From: Phascolarctos cinereus
Taxonomy: Eukaryota; Chordata; Mammalia; Diprotodontia; Phascolarctidae
Reading direction: 5' to 3'
DNA: 64,000 nucleotides
Assembly (NCBI RefSeq): GCF_002099425.1
Contig: NW_018344037.1
Span: 5,014,001-5,078,000 of the forward strand
Under the pieces are notes generated by a model. That model was not told the DNA's origin and did not search any database. It was given only the letters and a program-made list of their open reading frames with translations. Within the stretch, counting starts at the first letter, position 1. Every line of letters begins with the position of its first letter. Below are positions 35,152-46,901 of the stretch, one piece after another. The position numbers were made by a program, and so were the translations under genes.

Positions 35152-38100
35152 GAGGCAAAGACAAGATGGCAAAATAAAGGCAGGGATTCACCTGAGCTCT
35201 CCCCCAAAACCCTTCCATATATTTTTTTTAAATGACTGTAAATGAATTTGAGAAAAACAGAACCCACCAAAAGATGAACTGAACCAAATTTCCAGCACAA
35301 GACAACTTGGAAGTTTGGCAGAAAAGGTCTGGTGTCCCAGACTGATAGAAGAGTAAAACCCATCACAGGCCATGCCAGCAAAGACCAGGCCCCATGAAAC
35401 CTGGAACAAGCCTTGGGGTGACTGAATCAGTGGCAGCAATGGCAATTTCTAGCCACACAGATAACAAAGATAACTTAGAAAGTTGGTAGGAAAGATCTAT
35501 TGCATGAGGGTGAGAGGGCAACAAAGTCCACCACAGGCCTTGCCAGCATAGCCCTGGCCCAAGCAAACCAGGAGCAGACCTTGGGGAACACTAAACTGGC
35601 AGTGGAAGTGGCAGTGGCAAGGGCTGCTTCTGGAGCTCTTAGCCCACAGAGGGTAAAAAGGTTGAACAACTGATCAGAAGGGGATTACAAGGGTGTTTTA
35701 GCTAGCACAAAAGCAGGACTCTGTTGCTTTGTCCATTCTTGGATCCAGGTCCCAGTTTTGAGTGTCAGTTCCAAGGTGAGTAGAAGTATTAGTATAGATG
35801 AGCTTATAGCCACAGTGAAGGGGGAACCCTCTTCAGAGAAAAGAGTGTTTGTGGTCACTCACAGACCAGAGCACAGGCCAAGAGAGTAGTAAACATCTCT
35901 TCTTAGATCATACCACCTTAGAAGAACAGAAAACTTAAAAGTCCCTAGAAGTATCTCTGAAAATAGCTGCACAAAACCCTTGAACCTTGGGATAGTGCAT
36001 CCTCCACCCTGGAAACAAGGCCTTAGTTTAACAAAGAGTTAAAATTCAAGTAATAGGCCAGAAAATGAGCACACAATGAAAAAAAAAATTTCCAACTATA
36101 AAAAGTTACTGTGATCTCAAGGAAGATCAAAACACACCGAAGACCAAAAAATCAAAGCTTCTACATCCAAAGCCTATAAGAAAAATTGGAATTCATCTCA
36201 GGCCATGGAAGAACTGAAAAAGGATTTTGAAAATCAAGTAAGAGAGGTAGAGGAAAAATGTGAAGAGAAATGAGAGTGATATAAGAAAACAGTGAAAAAT
36301 AAGTCAACAAATTGGTGGAGACACAAAAAAATACTGAAGAAAATAACACCATAAAAATCAGACTAGGCCTAATGGTAAAAGAGGTCCAAAAACCCAATTA
36401 GGAAAAGAAGGCTTTAAAAAGAAGAATTGGTGAAATGGAAAAGGAGGTCCAAAAGCTCACTGAAGAAAATGATCCCTCAAAAAATTAGAATGGAACAAAC
36501 GAAAGCTAATGGTTTTATGAGAAATCAAGAACAACAACAAAAAAAGAATGAAAAAATGTAAGACAATGTGAAATATCTTATTGGAAAAACAATTGACCTG
36601 GAAAATAGATCCAGGGGAGATAATTTAAGAATTATTGAATTACCTGAAGCCATGATCAAAAAAGAGCCTAAACATTATCTTTAAAGAAATTATCAAGGAA
36701 AATTGTTCTGATATTATAGAACCAGAGATTGAAATAGAAATTTAAAGTATCCGCTGATTACCTTCTGATAGAGATCCCAAAAGGAAAATTGCCAGAAATA
36801 TTATAGCCAAATTCCAGAGTTCCCAGGTCAAGGAGAAAAAATTGCGAGCAACCAGAAATAATTTAAGTATCATGGATCCACAGTAAAGACAACACAAGAT
36901 TTAGCAGCTTCTACATTAAAGAATTAGAGGGCTTGAAATAGATATTCTGGAAAGCAAATGAACTAGGATTAAAACCAAGAATCACTTACCTGGAAAAATT
37001 GGGTATAATCAGTCAAGGGCAAAAATGGGTATTCAATGCGATAGAAGACATTCAAGCATCCTTGATGAAAAGACCAGAGCTGAATAGAAAATTTGGCTTT
37101 CAAATATAAGATTCAAAAGAAGCATAAAAAGGCAAACAGGAAAGGAAAATCATAAGTGACTTAACAATTTTAAGCTAGTTAAGTACGATTTTTATAACTT
37201 ATAAGATCTTTCTCATTACTGGAGTAGTTAGAAGAAGTATATATAGACAGAGTGCATGGGTGTGTTGAGGGGATGATATCTACAAATGTAAAAGTAAGGG
37301 GTGAGAGAGGAATATACTGGGAGAAAGGTGAAGGGAGAGTTAGAGAGTGGGGTAATTTATCTCACATCAAAGACACAAAAAAAGCTTTTGGAGTAGAAGG
37401 CAAGGAAGGGGATATGAGGGGGAGTGAGTGAACTTTACTGTCATTAGATTTGGTTCAGTGGGAGTAACATACACCTTCAATCAGATATAGAAATTTATCT
37501 TACTTGACTATAAATGAAGAGGGGAAGGGTACAAGAGAAGGGGGTGATAGAAGAGAGGCAGATTGAGGGAAGAGTAGTCAGAAGCAAAACACTTTTGAGG
37601 AGGAACAGGGTAAAAAAGAGAAAAGAATAGAATAAGGGGGGCAATAGGATGGAAGGAAATACAGTTAGCAATAGTGAGTTTGAAAACAATTTGAAGTAAG
37701 TTGCTCTGAGAAAGGCTTCATTTCTCAAACATAGAGAACTAAGTCAAATTTATCAAAATAAGAGCTATTCCTTCATTGATAAGTGATCAAAAGGTATGAT
37801 CAGTTTTCAGGTGAAGTAATCAAAGTTATCTGTAGCCATATTTAAAAAAAACATTCTAACTCGCTGTAGATTGGAGAAATGCAAATTGAAACAATTCTGA
37901 AGTAGTATCTCATACCAATTAGATTGGCTAATAGTACAGAAAAGGTAAATGACAAATGTTTGAAGGGATGTGGGAAAAATGATACATTAATGTACTCATG
38001 GTGGAGTTGTTAACTTATTCAATCATTCTGTAGAATAATTTGGAACTATGCCCAAAGGGCTGTAAAACCAGGCATACTTTGACACAGCTCCTACATCTGT

Positions 38101-38760
38101 ATCTCCAAATAGATTTTTAAAAAAGAAAGAAGGACCTATCTGTACAAACATATTTATAGCAGCTCTCTTCTGGGGCAAAGAATTAGAAGTTGAGGGGATG
38201 TCCTCCAATTGGGGAATATCTGACCAAGTTGTGGTATGTGATTATGATTTGATACTATTGTATTATAGGATATGATGATCAGGATGCTATCAGAAAAACC
38301 TAGAAAGACTTGCATGGTCTGATGTGAACTGAAATACACTGTGTACAAAGTAGCGGCAATATTGATAGATCATCAGCTATTATTCTTAGTTATTCTCAGC
38401 AATACAATTAACTAAGACAACTCCAAAGGACTTATGATGAAAAATGCTATCCATCCCCAGAGAAGGAACTTATGGTGTCTAAATACAGATTGAAGCATAC
38501 TTTTTTTTTTTTACTTTCTCTATTTTTGTTGAGTTGGGTTTTTTTGTCCATATATTCTTTCACAACATGACTATTACGGATAGGATTTCATGACTACATA
38601 TGTAAAACCTATATTGAGTTGTTTGCCTCCTCAATGGGGAAGAGGGGGAGAAAGGAAGAGAGAGAATTTGGAGCTCAAAGTTTTAAAAAATGAGTGTTAA
38701 AATTATTTTTACATGTAACTTGGGGAAATTAAATACAAAATAAAACAAAGAAAAAAAAAA
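35152..38760 (+). mobile_element. HAL1-like element: L1 5'UTR, ORF1, spacer and 3' end without ORF2
   Basis: Parts in order are a 5'UTR (35152 to about 36110) with CAAGATGG at 35162-35169, ORF1 (about 36120-37120), an ORF1/ORF2 spacer (about 37120-37730), then the terminal ORF2 region and 3'UTR (about 37735-38745) and an A-tail. ORF1 shows a charged coiled-coil (EELKKDFENQV near 36210), the LENRSRGDNLRII block near 36600, and the C-terminal PRITY...KLGIISQGQ region near 36980-37020. These correspond to the L1 ORF1 RNA-binding and C-terminal domains. The sequence jumps from the start of ORF2 straight to its last part near 37715. ORF1 is broken by stops, so the copy is dead. HAL1 families with only ORF1 are known in mammals. 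Confidence 0.85.
35161..35170 (+). promoter_or_regulatory. YY1-like motif at element 5' end
   Basis: acaagatggc is 10 bp from the element start, at the place of the human L1 YY1 site. Function is inferred from position. Confidence 0.45.
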
Positions 38761-38812
38761 CATTGGGGTCATGAAGGGTTGAAAATGACTAATCAACAAA
38801 ACAACAACATAT
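38761..38812 (+). mobile_element. SINE 3' tail, right flank of HAL1-like insertion
   Basis: attggggtcatgaagggttg, aaaatgactaatcaac, then ACAAC repeats. It is probably the remainder of the SINE begun at 35046. The SINE middle (about 100 bp) is missing. Confidence 0.7.
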
Positions 38813-38840
38813 CTACATCTATTATTTCTTATTTGTTGTT

Positions 38841-41800
38841 TTATTATTGTTGTTGTTATGGTTGTTTTGGGGTATAGTATGTGTTCAGGGAAGACTAGTA
38901 TTTCTAGTGTGAAGGCTGCTGAGCACTTCTCAGGGCTACTTTCTCCTTTAGTTTCTCTCTAATTCACCCAACTTTCACCTGTGACTCCAAGAAGCTTTAG
39001 CATGCACGGTGACCACACCCCAGTAAATGATTTTGGGAGACAGGCTAAACCAGGTTAAGGGTAACCCAGGGTCTTAAACCCATTAGTATGTTAGTTGGGT
39101 GTCTACCCCAAGCATGTGAAGACTTCTCCTGATGGAATGGGTGCATGAGAACAATTTATTCCAATGGACATAAAGCCAGATAAAGCAGGTGCTGTGGAGC
39201 ACTTAGAGCTTGGTTAGATATCGAAGACACCAAGGGCATCCACTGCATCTTGTGCCAAAGTAATCTTGATTCTATTCTGACAATGGATTGATGACTCTGG
39301 AAGAGAGAGTGAGGTTGACAACTTCATGCAACTCTGCTTCACTTATATCCAATTTATGCATGAATCAAAAAACATCACCCATGCCATTTATAATTTTTAC
39401 CCATCTCAAAGTCCTGTGGTGACAGGCAAGTGATGAAGCAGCAGACATGGACATGCTGGGAACTGTAGTCACAACCCTGAACTAAGGTGGCTCAGGCGAT
39501 AGGATCATCTTCTCATTGGAAGCAGCAGTGGGATTTAGCAGCCCTCTGGGTATCTGAGCAGCCTTTTAAGGATCACATTTGTAACTTCCTGGTGTGAGGA
39601 ATGGGTAAGTAAAAAAGTGCCCTGAAAATTGTCTGCTTTCTCAACCCTGGCCTGATTACCATGGCAAGCAGAAATCCCACCCTGCAGTAGAAATGTGCAT
39701 GTGTGCATGCACGTGGGTGCACACACATACACACACATACACAATGTACAAAAACTTCTGTGAAGATGATTCCACAAAACATCAGCACACGGAATGTGTG
39801 CACACTTATAGACCACATAAAATAAAGTAGACATGAAAGACAAACAGCTCTTCTTGAGGGAGAACTCTGCAGGTATCACATCCAAATAGCATCCATGAGT
39901 AAAACAAGGCTGGCAAATGAAGGCCAGCTTACTGAAGCTGGAACTGGATACACATTTTTCTGGAACAGTCACAGTGAAGGGGAGTGCCATTAAGCTGGTA
40001 TAGGTTTTGTAATGAGTGCTAATCCAGTCAATAAACTTTTATGCCTAACAAAAGGAATAAATGACAGTCTCATGACAATGTGATTACCATTTCAGAAAAA
40101 TGTCATGCCACCACCATCAGTGCCTATGTTCCCACCATGATGAAGCCCGAAAGAAAAAAAATTATGAAGAACTGGAGACCATTATCATTAACCATAATCA
40201 TAAGAGGACCAGCTTATAATTCTGAGTAACTTTAAAGCATGAGTAGGCTCAGACTACCAGACATGACAGGGAGTCCATAGGAGCAACAGAGTTGGAAACA
40301 GCAACAGCAATGGTCAATTATTATTGAATACGTCTGTATCTCATAACCAACACTGTCTTCCATTTATCTAAACACAATAAAACTTTGTGGATGCACCCTC
40401 ACAACAAATATTGACATTTAATAGACTGTGTGAGTGTAAGGGGAAGAGACAGAGAGGATGTGAGAATGCTAAAGGCAATGTGTGGTGCAAAGTGCTGGAC
40501 TGATCATAGACATCCTCTCTAAGCTAAATATTCACCTTCAACAAAAGTAGAGGCCCCGAGGCAAAATGACTACCCAAAGAATTAACATTAACAGATTAGA
40601 GCACTTCTCTTAGTGGGAAGAGTTTGTTGCTAACTTGGAGGAAAAGTTGAGTCCAAATATAGTTGGCGACAGTGGGCAGCTTTCAGAGATTTGGTTTACA
40701 GCACTGCATTTGCTCACTTGGATCAGAACACTCACAAACAATGAGACTGGTTTCACAGAAATGATGGGGAAATTCACAAGCTGCTAAATGAAAAATTAGA
40801 ACTTCACAGGGAATACCTGTAGGACAGTTCATCCATTTCTAAGAAGGCAGCGTTTAATTCTATCAAAAGTAAAGTACAAGTGAAGCTTAGACAGATGCAG
40901 GATTCTTGGCTCAGTAAGAAGGCAAATGAAATTTAGTTTTGTGCTGATAATAACAATCCAAAACACTTTGGAGGCTGTTTATGTGCCAAAGACCTATAGT
41001 GCATTTCAACTACTCAGTGCTGATGGAGCCACATTTATTAGTGATAAGAATATGATTGTAGAGAGAGATGGGCTGAACACTTCAATAGTGTTTTCAACAG
41101 ATTGTTGTCAATCAATGCTGAAACCATTGACTGTTTACCTCAGGTTGAAGCCAATCTTTCCTTAGCTGAAGTTACACCTGAAGAAGGGGTTTTGAATGCC
41201 ATTAGGCTCCCTTCATGTGGCAAAGCAGCAAGTACTGATGGTATTCTAGCTGAGATTTACAAGTGGGGGGTATTGTTTAATCAAAAGCTGACTGAAATTT
41301 TCTAGGTTATATGGCAAGAGGTGGTTATTCCCCAGGAGTTCAAGGATGTAATTGTCCATCTCTATAAAAGTAAATGAAATAAATTGTCCTGTGACAATCA
41401 TGTGGTGGTGGGGTCTTGGCAGAGTACTCCTTAATAGGCTGATCCTTCACTTGGAAGATGGTCATCTACCTTAGAACCACTATGGTTTCTGAAAGGGCTG
41501 AGGAACAGTTGATATGGTGTTTTCTGGCCAATAACTCTATAGAGATCTGTACACTATGTTTGTAGATCAGACCAAGGCCTTTAATACTGTTGATCATGAG
41601 AGCTTATGGAAAATTATGTCAAAATTTGGTTGCCCAGAAAAGTTCATCAGTTTTGTACATCAATTTCATGACAGTATGCTTGCCTGGATTCTGGATAATG
41701 GACAATGTTCTCATGCTTTCCCAAACATCAATGGAGTGAAATAAGGTTGTGTGCTTGCTCCCATACTTTTTAGTATGATGTTTTCAGCCACGTTGTCAAA

Positions 41801-42903
41801 CGCCTTCAATGAAGATGAACACAGCATCAAGGTCAGCTACCACACTGATGGTAAATTTTTCAACTTTAAAAGAATATAAACCAAGACTAAAGTGGAGGGA
41901 GTGTCGGTCATGATTTTTTTTGTTTGCAGATGATTGTGCACTCAATGCAGCCTCTGAAGCTGAGATGGAACAAAGTATGGATCAGTTCTTTGCTGCTTAT
42001 GCTAATTTTGGCCTAACAATTAACACCAAGAAAACACAGGTCCTCCATTAGCCAACACCACACCATCCATATGTGGAACCATTGGTTACAGCAAACAGAA
42101 ATTTTGAATACTGTGGATAAGTTCATTTACTTTGACAGTATACTTTCCAGGGATGTACACACTGATAATTAAGTTGACACACTCATTTCCAGAGCTAGCT
42201 CAGTGTTTGGGAGGCTGCAAAGGAGAGTGGGAGACAAGAGGCATTGGACTAACTACTAAACTGAAGGTCTACAGAGCCACTATGCTAACATCATTGTTGT
42301 TTGCCTATGTAACATGCACAGTATACCAGCTTCATGCCAGGAAACTGAATTGCTTCCATCTGAAATGTCTTAGGAAGATTCTGAAGATTATCTTGCAGGA
42401 TAAGATGCCATACACTGAGTTCCTTTTTTTAACTAAATTGCCAAGCATTCAAATTCTACTGCAGCGAGCATAACTCTGATGTTGTTTGAATGTTAAATGT
42501 GCATTTGCCAAAAAGATTATTTTATGTTGAACTCATACAGGGCAAGCACTCACATGGTGGTCAGAAAAAGCAATACAAGGACACTCTCAAGGTCTCCCTT
42601 AAGAACTTTGCAATTGATGTGAGACAGAGGTACATGACCACCCAACATGGCATGCCCCCATCAGAGAAGGTACTGTGCTTTATGAGCAAAGTAAAATTGA
42701 AGTAGCTCTAAAGAAAAGTAAGATGTACAAATTTAGAGAATCCACCCTAAATGTTCACATAGACTATTTGTGCCCAACCTGTGTTTGGGCATTCCAAACT
42801 CATACTGATCTGATCAACCACAGGTGGACATACTTAACTTGACTCTAATATAATGATGTAATTTGGTCCTCTTTGAGAATGAAAGACAACAGCCAATCAA
42901 CCA
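38841..42903 (+). mobile_element. Full-length RTE-clade LINE
   Basis: A perfect 20-bp duplication (38821-38840 and 42904-42923) fixes both ends, so this 4.06-kb insertion is full length. It has a long 5' leader (38841 to about 39800) and an AP-type endonuclease (about 39800-40600; TRLANEGQLTEAGTGYTFFW at 39903-39962, WTDHR near 40493). The reverse transcriptase spans about 40950-42050, with TKAFNTVDHESLWKIM in the frame starting at 41556 and FADD intact at 41923-41934. The C-terminal domain (frame 42132-42473; VYQLHARKLNCFHLKCLRK) precedes a Cys/His motif near 42772-42830. The tail is ACAAC-like. Stops and frameshifts break the single expected ORF into many pieces, so it is inactive. Confidence 0.95.
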
Positions 42904-42923
42904 ATTATTTCTTATTTGTTGTT

Positions 42924-42984
42924 ATTTATTTATTTTTATCTGAAGATCAATCTTTTGTGTAGAGAAAACACAAGAAAAAAAGGA
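42924..42984. other. Short flank after RTE
   Basis: AT-rich junction between the RTE target duplication and the CR1-like fragment. Confidence 0.4.
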
Positions 42985-44870
42985 GTTGGATAGATTGTTC
43001 ACCTGCCATCTTTCAATCCTCCCCAAACAGAGATCTTACTATTTCCATAATCTTCTTCTTGCACCTAATATAGCCAAAAACTCCCTTTTGTTGTCTTTAG
43101 CATTTGTCACTATTTTCAGCACATATTAGGGCTTTAGTTTTCCTTGATAATAGTTTCATAAAACTTTGCCACAATCACCTGAATGAATGAAAGGAAAATA
43201 ATTTCTTAAGCACCTATGACATTCTAAGCCAAATTCTATACAGACAAATATAAAAGTAAGATGTTACCTATGCTCTAATAATAATAACAACAATTATTGC
43301 GCAGGCTTGTAAAATTACAAGAATTTTGAATAGTGCCTTAACGAAATATGTTGACACATGTTTTCCAGTAGCAATAGCTAAATTAAAATAAATTTCACTC
43401 CAGAGCTAGAGATGGGAGGTCAAGGACATGCAGGTATAACCATGTGGTGTAAAACATGGCCAGTTTTAGCTAAAGTTGCTATGACAAGGGAAGAGTTCAT
43501 TGTAGGATATCATGGGGAAAAGTTTCAGAGCTTAAAGAGTTAACTCCACTAAAGTCATGGTGTCTGGTATAGAGAAATCAGCTATAGGACATCTGACAGT
43601 TAAGTGATCAGGGCAAATATCTCGTGTGAATATTCTTTTGAATTTTGAATTATTTGATGTATTTCCTTTACATTAACATTTGTTTCTTTAATTTTTCTTC
43701 ATTTCAATCAGTTGAGACTGTCTTCACAATCTTCTTGAGAGTTTGCTCTAGCTTCCCCTTATAATTTCACATGATCTCCAAAACTGATTATCCCAATATC
43801 TCTAAATATATCCCATCATCTGCTCCATAAATAATGTTATTCTTATTGGTCAGAATCAGGTCTAGAACAGCAGTTCACTTTATTGATTCTATTTTTTTAT
43901 AAGATAAAAAAGACACCAAGAGGCACAAGAATTTTGTCAGCAAACTTTTGCCAAAGAGAGACCTCCTGCACATATCTAGATGCTTGAAATACTGTCACAA
44001 GTACAATCTACCTCTGTGCCAGTTTTGAGGTCTACATCATAAACTTAGTAGCCATTTCTTCTTGCCTAGGCAATTGGCAAAATTTTCTCATCACAACATT
44101 ACTTATTTCTCTCTTCTATTATTGTTATATAAATATCATCAAACCTTTTTCCTGCTTTAGCCAATTAATTTTCTAATGGACAAATATCTTTTCAAACATC
44201 ACTACTATGGTTCTTTTCTTTCTAAGCTGTGAGTCTTGAACAAGGTATAGCAGTTCATTTCTATACTCCAGCTTGAGGTTGCATTTCACCAAGCTTCAAT
44301 AGTATATGATATTACATTTCTTTCCTATTGTGAAGATCTTTAGATTGATTTTTTTTTTTTTTTGCTAACTACACTTCAGCTACTTCATTTAGTTCAGATT
44401 TTGGATCTCTGAACTAAGTTCAACAGTGCTGTGTTGGAATAACTCCTCTCCAGCCCCCTTTCCTCATCACTTGTTTTGTGGTCATTGTTGTCGTTGTTGT
44501 TGTTGTTGTTGTTAATTACTGAGTCTCTCTAATTTTCTACTTCCTTTGTAACATATACTCTTCCTCTAAGTTTCTGTTTTATCAGCTGTTACATTGTCAT
44601 TTTCCTCTTGTGCCTTTCAAATTTCAGATTAGAAGTTTTCTTAATCAAATTAACCAATTTCTAGGAAAAAAAATTCTCATTCATTAGATGCATTGCTTTC
44701 CTGGTGAAAGGAATTCCTGTAAACAAAATTTACCCAGTATCATTGTCTTTGCTAGTTGATCACTTGCCATATTCTATTTTTACTTCAAATTCCTTAACCT
44801 CAATCATAAGCTGTGAATAAAATGCCAACTATTTTTCTAAGTCCTTCAGTTTCTAGCTCAGATTGGTGCA
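42985..44870 (-). mobile_element. Old CR1/L3 LINE fragment, interrupted
   Basis: Matches are in consistent minus-strand order. Near 44870-44560 lies the ORF1 region. At about 44200-43850 lies the endonuclease end (reverse frames give CRRSLFGK and AVLDLILT, the CR1 block LLDLLLTN). At 43180-42985 lies the linker before RT ('aaaaactcccttttgttg' antisense, encoding a Lys-rich FF motif). About 43185-43285 looks like an L2 3' scrap, and 43290-43690 is unassigned. A (GTT)n tract lies at 44485-44514. Highly decayed; the family call rests on remembered sequence patterns. Confidence 0.45.
44485..44514. repeat. (GTT)n microsatellite
   Basis: About nine trinucleotide units with one CGTT variant. Confidence 0.85.
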
Positions 44871-45064
44871 AACTGCTGTTGGCTATGTAGTAATTCAGCC
44901 AGGAAACCAAAGAGTTAAGGTGGGTGGTCTTCCATTTGGTACTAAAAATGGCCTAAGACAACTGTGTATGCAATCAATCCATGAAATCTGGCCGTCAAGC
45001 AATACCAGAGTGATCAGGTGACCAGTGTGATTTCTCTCTGTCTCTGTCTCTCTCTGTCTCTGTC

Positions 45065-45114
<50 letters not shown>

Positions 45115-46740
45115 CCTTCAGCACATTTTTTTCTTTTACCTTTCAAATCTTTCTATTTTTCTCCTATCATTACTGCACCTGTATAAAAATATTGTTGAGG
45201 TCAGTACATAGAAAGGGGGAAGGAATGAATATAAAATGTGATTCATTCCAGGATTAGCCATGGTTTCATGAATCATGGCTAAAGACAAAAGTACATGCTG
45301 CTTTCTTATTTATTCCATTCTTACAAGGGATACATGAGAAGTGCCACTATGAACATGTTTTTCATATACACTGAGGAAGCAAAATTCTTCAATCAGATAT
45401 AGAAAACTGAGAAAGTACTTCAACAACTTTCCTGCATCAGCCTCCCTACTGAAAACTGAAGATTTGAATTGTTTTTTTTTCAGAAAATTAAACCGTATGT
45501 CCCAGTCCGCTAAGTCACTGTAAGTTAGTATGCTATTATATCCACTGTCAAATTGAACTGCATTTCTGTAATGATTTGAATTAATCCTTACCAGTATCTT
45601 ATCTAGTATACATGTGAAATGTATGAAATTTTAAACCAACAAAGAGACAAATACAATGAAAGTCCTCATCATGATACACTAATTTTAAAAAGTATACATC
45701 CCATATAGCTACTGAGTTAAAGAACTTTAGCATATACATTATGGATTAGAGAACAGCTGACAAAATAATAAGATTATGCAAAATATTTTTAACAAAATAT
45801 CAATCATTTGGTTAAACTTTAATGTGCAAGACTGAATTATTTTACAGCAAAAAATGAACATGTTGGCACAAGAATATTTGACTATCACTGAAGAATTGCA
45901 CATAATGAAACCAATGAAATTCACAAAGTTCCAGGATGCTGGCAGATCAATGATGTACATAGTAATTATGCTGAAGTGTTTCTCAGAGCACTCCAGGCAG
46001 TTTTGTATCCATGCTAAGTACCAAAACTGAATAGCATAAACAGATCAAGGAATTCACAGGACTCTTAATATTATGAAAACTTCTTCTATGCTCAGCAATT
46101 AGATAGACTATCTCATATACCTACCACATAATTGTCTATGTACTTTGGCATCATCATCACCATCATCAATTTTTATTCTTATAACTTATGAGTACCAAGG
46201 ATATGTATTGAATCAAGTCTCTTCAATTTAATATGTTATCATGGTTAACATTTCCAAAATTATGTGTTCATTTCAACCCCTTATTAAGCTAGAATCATAG
46301 AACCACGAGGCTGGACACTATTTTGTTTATCCTTGGTATTGTGATAGATGCTTATCTGGTGGTTTTCTATTCCTTTTATGAGATTACTAAAGCTTAATAT
46401 AGTGCTTTTCCACTCTGATTGTCAAGAAACACTTCAAAAGCAAGCATATTCATGATGTACCTTAGTAATGGAAATGGAGAGAGTACACAGATAACATGCA
46501 AAGCATAACATACAAAATATCCTTTGGGACTTTCATAGTGAAAACTACAGACTGAAATCAGAAGGCATTTTAAGTAGTAAGATGGAAATCTGATACTTGT
46601 TGAGAAGAGGTATAGAGTAAAAGTTTATTCAAAATTTCTTAGGAAGACAACCAAAGAAGATTTTAGGAATACTGGGTAAAAACACCCATGTTTTCACTTT
46701 TCATTGCTGGGATCAGTTGGTATCACGTACTGTAAGAATT
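44871..46740. other. Unassigned; one (TC)n microsatellite
   Basis: Contains (TCTG)/(TC)n at 45033-45110. A weak CR1-like 'agaatcatagaacca' lies at 46291. No gene seen. Confidence 0.35.
45033..45110. repeat. (TCTG)n/(TC)n microsatellite
   Basis: A pyrimidine tract. The Arg/Glu-rich and Ser/Leu-rich open frames on both strands are repeat artefacts. Confidence 0.95.
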
Positions 46741-46749
46741 TAGCCTACT

Positions 46750-46892
46750 TCGGGCAGTTGGGATAGAGCACCAGCCCTGAAGTTAGGAGCTCCTGAGTTC
46801 AAATCCAGCCTCAGACCAAACACGTACACTTAGTATCTCTGTGACCTTGGGCAAGTCACTTAACCCCAACTGCCTAAGCAAAAAAAAAAAAA
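46750..46892 (+). mobile_element. Marsupial tRNA-derived SINE
   Basis: cgggcagttgggatagagcacc, gagttcaaatccagcctcag, gggcaagtcacttaaccccaactgcct, then A13. A 9-bp duplication (46741-46749 and 46893-46901) flanks it. A few bases of the head are deleted relative to the copy at 28070. Confidence 0.95.
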
Positions 46893-46901
46893 TAGCCTAC
46901 T

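Noticed and set aside
35133-35669. Overlapping minus-strand frames of 64-85 codons
   Set aside because: Antisense to the 5'UTR of the HAL1-like element.
39535-39990. 151-codon minus-strand frame with cysteine-rich start
   Set aside because: Antisense to the leader and endonuclease region of the RTE LINE; no independent support.
46291-46330. Possible CR1 3' end (agaatcatagaaccacgaggctgg)
   Set aside because: Too short and not followed by further CR1-like blocks.
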